Assembly (NCBI RefSeq): GCF_024699075.1
Contig: NZ_JAILQF010000140.1
Coordinates: 1-16,230, forward strand
Origin: Butyrivibrio sp.
Lineage (GTDB): Bacteria; Bacillota_A; Clostridia; Lachnospirales; Lachnospiraceae
Length of the DNA: 16,230 bases
Direction of reading: 5' to 3'
The translations under genes were made by a program, and so were the position numbers. Every line of letters begins with the position of its first letter. The stretch's first letter is position 1. Positions 14,462 to 16,230 of this stretch are shown one piece after another. Below the pieces are notes generated by a model, which made no database searches, was not told the origin of the DNA, and was given only the letters and a program-made list of their open reading frames with translations.

Positions 14462-15658
14462 TTATAGATTGTTGCAGATGGTCAGGATTTCATTTGCAGC
14501 GTCAAATTTACTCATAAGAGGGAGGTGCTTTGCGCCTTCCTTTGTTATTACTGTAATTACATTTGTGTCTACGCCAAAGCCTGCGCCTTCTACTTTGACA
14601 TTATTAGCACAGATCAGATCGAGATTCTTTCTGTCAAGTTTGTCCTTGGCATGAGCTTCAAGATCTTCTGTCTCCATGGCAAAGCCGCAGAGAATCTGGC
14701 CTTTCTTTTTATTTTTTCCTATAAAAGAGAGAGTATCTTCGGTTCTCTCAAGTGTCAAAGTCATTTCGTTTTCAGATTTATCCTCTTTGCGAATCTTGTT
14801 ATCCGCAATAGATGAGGGTCTAAAGTCAGCTACGGCAGCAGTTGCGATGACGATATCTGCGTTTTCTGCTCTTTTTGTTGCCTTTTCAAACAGCTCTTTG
14901 GCACTTGTTATAGGGACAAGCTCTATATGAGATGGGGACTGTATGGATACAGGACCTGATACAAGTGTTACATCGGCTCCTCTTAGCATGGCTGCTTTGG
15001 CAATGGCATAGCCCATTTTGCCTGTAGAGTAGTTGGTAATAAAGCGAACAGGATCAAGAGCTTCTCTTGTGGGGCCTGCAGTTATAAGGATTTTTTTGCC
15101 TGTCAGGTCCTTGTCAAAAGCTATATTATAAAGGATCTCTTCAAGGATCAGATCTTCCTTAGGGAATCGTCCCTTGCCGCTATCACCACATGCAAGGTAT
15201 CCTGATTCAGGTGTCATGATAGTAAAGCCGTGCTTTTTGAGATGTTCAAGATTCTCCTGTGTTATACTATTTTCATACATTCGTGTGTTCATTGCAGGTA
15301 CGATAAGTTTTGGACATGTGGCTGCAAGAACAGTTGTGGTAAGCATATCATCAGCAATGCCATGAGAACACTTGGCTATGATATCAGCGCTTGCTGGAGC
15401 TATGGCTATGATATCGGCTTTCTTGGCAAGAGAGACATGCTCTACTGAGAATTCAAAGTTTCGGTCAAATGTGTCAGTCAGGCACTTATTGCCGGTAAGT
15501 GTTTCAAATGTGATAGGATTAATGAAATTGATGGCGTTTTGAGTCATAATAACATGGACATCTGCGCCTTCTTTTTTTAACATGCTTGCAAGGTTTGCAG
15601 CTTTGTAAGCGGCGATACTGCCTGTAACGCCAAGTACGATCGTTTTGTTTTTGAGCAT
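14462..15658 (-). CDS. coaBC: Bifunctional phosphopantothenoylcysteine decarboxylase / phosphopantothenate-cysteine ligase
   Basis: This 398-aa enzyme carries out two steps of coenzyme A synthesis: CTP-dependent joining of phosphopantothenate and cysteine, then FMN-dependent decarboxylation to phosphopantetheine. The CoaC domain (about 1-185) shows GVTGSIAAYKA for flavin binding, catalytic His74 in SVEHVSL, the PAMNTRMY segment at 121-128 (usual PxMNxxMW, with Tyr for Trp) and Cys157 in GYLACGDSGKGR. The CoaB domain (about 188-398) begins with LITAGPTREALDPVRFITNYSTGKMG and includes AAVADFRP and NKIRKE. Length matches the family (about 400). TAGGAGAAAG precedes the ATG on the minus strand. 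Upstream lies a long non-coding palindromic region, so the gene is probably transcribed alone. Confidence 0.96.
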   Translation of the reverse strand: MLKNKTIVLGVTGSIAAYKAANLASMLKKEGADVHVIMTQNAINFINPITFETLTGNKCLTDTFDRNFEFSVEHVSLAKKADIIAIAPASADIIAKCSHGIADDMLTTTVLAATCPKLIVPAMNTRMYENSITQENLEHLKKHGFTIMTPESGYLACGDSGKGRFPKEDLILEEILYNIAFDKDLTGKKILITAGPTREALDPVRFITNYSTGKMGYAIAKAAMLRGADVTLVSGPVSIQSPSHIELVPITSAKELFEKATKRAENADIVIATAAVADFRPSSIADNKIRKEDKSENEMTLTLERTEDTLSFIGKNKKKGQILCGFAMETEDLEAHAKDKLDRKNLDLICANNVKVEGAGFGVDTNVITVITKEGAKHLPLMSKFDAANEILTICNNL

Positions 15659-15694
15659 AACTTTCTCCTATTTGGTATCGTCCACATAATTCGC

Positions 15695-15714
15695 CGGTGT
15701 CAGGGATGACACCG
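15695..15714. repeat. GTGTCA-GGGA-TGACAC palindrome, copy 1
   Basis: CGGTGTCA and TGACACCG form a perfect 8-bp stem around GGGA. The core 18 bases recur exactly at 15755-15772. It lies 37 bases upstream of coaBC, so it would be in that gene's leader or promoter. Confidence 0.85.
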
Positions 15715-15746
15715 CTTAACGAAATGTTATGACAGGAAGTCATTGT

Positions 15747-15784
15747 AATTCTCAGGTGTCAGGGATGACACCGTATTGAGAATT
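15747..15784. repeat. GTGTCA-GGGA-TGACAC palindrome, copy 2, with an extended stem
   Basis: The inner stem GGTGTCA / TGACACC around GGGA is the same as copy 1. An outer stem AATTCTCA (15747-15754) with TGAGAATT (15777-15784) encloses it, with a 4-base bulge on one side. Confidence 0.85.
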
Positions 15785-15785
15785 G

Positions 15786-15794
15786 TGGTACAAT
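15786..15794 (+). promoter_or_regulatory. Possible extended -10 element reading into the palindromic region
   Basis: TG-G-TACAAT, an extended -10 box with five of six matches, points to the right with a GC-richer structured segment and a strong terminator downstream. No clear -35 box. If real, it would transcribe about 275 bases of non-coding sequence. Confidence 0.3.
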
Positions 15795-15809
15795 CCTATA
15801 TTGTGATGT

Positions 15810-15836
15810 AGGTGTCAAAAGTACCTTTTGACACCT
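15810..15836. repeat. Perfect 12-bp hairpin
   Basis: AGGTGTCAAAAG pairs with CTTTTGACACCT around TAC. Its GGTGTCA start is shared with the two palindromes to the left, and its GTCAAAAGT core is shared with the 59-bp repeat (GGGTCAAAAGTCA). Confidence 0.9.
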
Positions 15837-15846
15837 TATGACGGTC

Positions 15847-15926
15847 GGATTGTTCCGTTTCTACGAAACTCCCACAATCCTCAAACATTCACAAATCCGC
15901 ACTACGTGCTACTTTGCTCATGTTTG
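15847..15926. other. Two adjacent nested hairpins
   Basis: GGATTGT (15847-15853) pairs with ACAATCC (15874-15880) and encloses GTTTC-TAC-GAAAC. Immediately after, CAAACAT (15882-15888) pairs with ATGTTTG (15920-15926) and encloses GCAC-TAC-GTGC. No coding frame of note covers them. Confidence 0.65.
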
Positions 15927-15928
15927 GC

Positions 15929-15993
15929 GGGTCACAAATTCATATTCGATTTCGAGCAAGCTCGAATCGAAATGACTTTTGACCCTTACGTCA
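15929..15993 (-). repeat. 59-bp dispersed palindromic repeat, copy 2, inside a larger hairpin
   Basis: 15935-15993 is the inverted partner of 10360-10418 (57 of 59 bases). Here the central stem is intact: 15945-15957 pairs with 15960-15971 with one bulge and an AA loop. GGGTCA at 15929-15934 and TGACCC at 15980-15985 close a larger hairpin. Confidence 0.9.
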
Positions 15994-16007
15994 TCATATA
16001 AAAATAG

Positions 16008-16039
16008 TATATATGAAAGAAAGTATATATGAAAGAAAG
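16008..16039 (+). repeat. Two exact 16-bp tandem units
   Basis: TATATATGAAAGAAAG is repeated twice without change directly before the terminator stem. Confidence 0.9.
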
Positions 16040-16077
16040 TAACCGTAAATTCCCAAGGAATTTACGGTTACATTTTT
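16039..16077. terminator. Strong Rho-independent terminator, perfect 15-bp stem
   Basis: 16039-16053 pairs perfectly with 16057-16071 around a 3-base CAA loop and is followed on the plus strand by ATTTTTGG. On the minus strand TTTCTTTC follows, so it can also end the minus-strand gene to the right, whose stop is 50 bases away. The only candidate plus-strand transcript ending here is the palindromic region itself. Confidence 0.85.
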
Positions 16078-16120
16078 GGTCGGCTATAAAATTCTTAATA
16101 ACTACAAATCACAGCCCTTA

Positions 16121-16230
16121 TCAGTCACACAAAGCTACAACACCAAGGATATTTCTAACACAGAACTGAACATCACCAAGTGTGATCTTTCCTTCATTAA
16201 CACCGCTTATAATATCGTCAACATTGCCTT
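16121..16230 (-). CDS. C-terminus of an unidentified gene, possibly a GH3 beta-glucosidase (partial)
   Basis: On the minus strand one frame is open from the window edge to TGA at 16121-16123, giving 35 residues: a stretch reading NVDDIISGVNEGKITLGDVQ, then a cysteine and VRNILGVVALCD. The pattern of a helix, N-E-G-K-I-T-L-G-D-(V/L)-Q and a closing NIL helix is like the very end of large Lachnospiraceae GH3 beta-glucosidases or xylosidases, which often finish with a 'GxLxxxxLQxxAxNIL' segment. Only the tail is visible, so the family call is tentative. A strong hairpin lies downstream. Confidence 0.5.
   Translation of the reverse strand, partial: GNVDDIISGVNEGKITLGDVQFCVRNILGVVALCD

Noticed and set aside
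14382..14654. 90-aa plus-strand frame at the end of coaBC
   Set aside because: Most of it is antisense to the conserved CoaB domain, and its start lies inside the inverted repeat; no ribosome binding site.
15695..15772. Two identical 18-base palindromes 60 bases apart, as a possible CRISPR array
   Set aside because: Only two copies, repeats too short, the neighbouring hairpins differ in sequence, and no cas genes are present.

Overview
The window looks like chromosome from a low-GC, fibre-degrading Lachnospiraceae bacterium of the Butyrivibrio/Pseudobutyrivibrio type. The inference rests on AT-rich composition, GGAGG-type ribosome binding sites, single genes or gene pairs each closed by strong hairpin terminators, several glycoside hydrolases without signal peptides, and many palindromic repeats between genes. 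No rRNA, tRNA, CRISPR array or intact transposase was found.

Layout. 1-1539: the tail of an unidentified gene, then a two-gene ABC exporter of the YtrB/BcrA type (ATPase and membrane protein, overlapping by 7 bases), closed by a terminator. 1834-6016: a cell-envelope block made of a lipoprotein with its own terminator, then an O-antigen ligase/polymerase-like membrane protein followed one base later by an NlpC/P60 SH3-domain peptidase. 6257-7801: an intracellular GH43 enzyme. 8086-10042: a small DUF3592-like membrane protein, then a protein that joins an isoprenylcysteine/phospholipid methyltransferase-like domain to a DUF218 domain. 10121-11328: a GlsB/YeaQ-family membrane protein and a DegV-family fatty-acid-binding protein. 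11482-13074 (minus): a GH39 beta-xylosidase. 13421-14281: a patatin-like phospholipase. 14462-15658 (minus): CoaBC of coenzyme A synthesis. 16121-16230 (minus): the C-terminus of a gene that may encode a GH3 beta-glucosidase.

GH43, GH39 and possibly GH3 would together finish breakdown of imported xylo- or arabinoxylo-oligosaccharides in the cytoplasm. DegV, patatin and the methyltransferase-DUF218 fusion all point to lipid or envelope metabolism, but nothing shows that they act together.

The least explained content is non-coding. Five hairpins with a CTTTA-G core are scattered from 6.1 to 13.1 kb. A 59-bp repeat occurs twice in inverted orientation, upstream of degV and near 15.95 kb, with 57 of 59 bases identical. 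The 460-bp gap upstream of coaBC is almost entirely nested palindromes, with an extended -10 box on one side and a strong terminator on the other, and could be a mobile palindromic element or a structured RNA gene.
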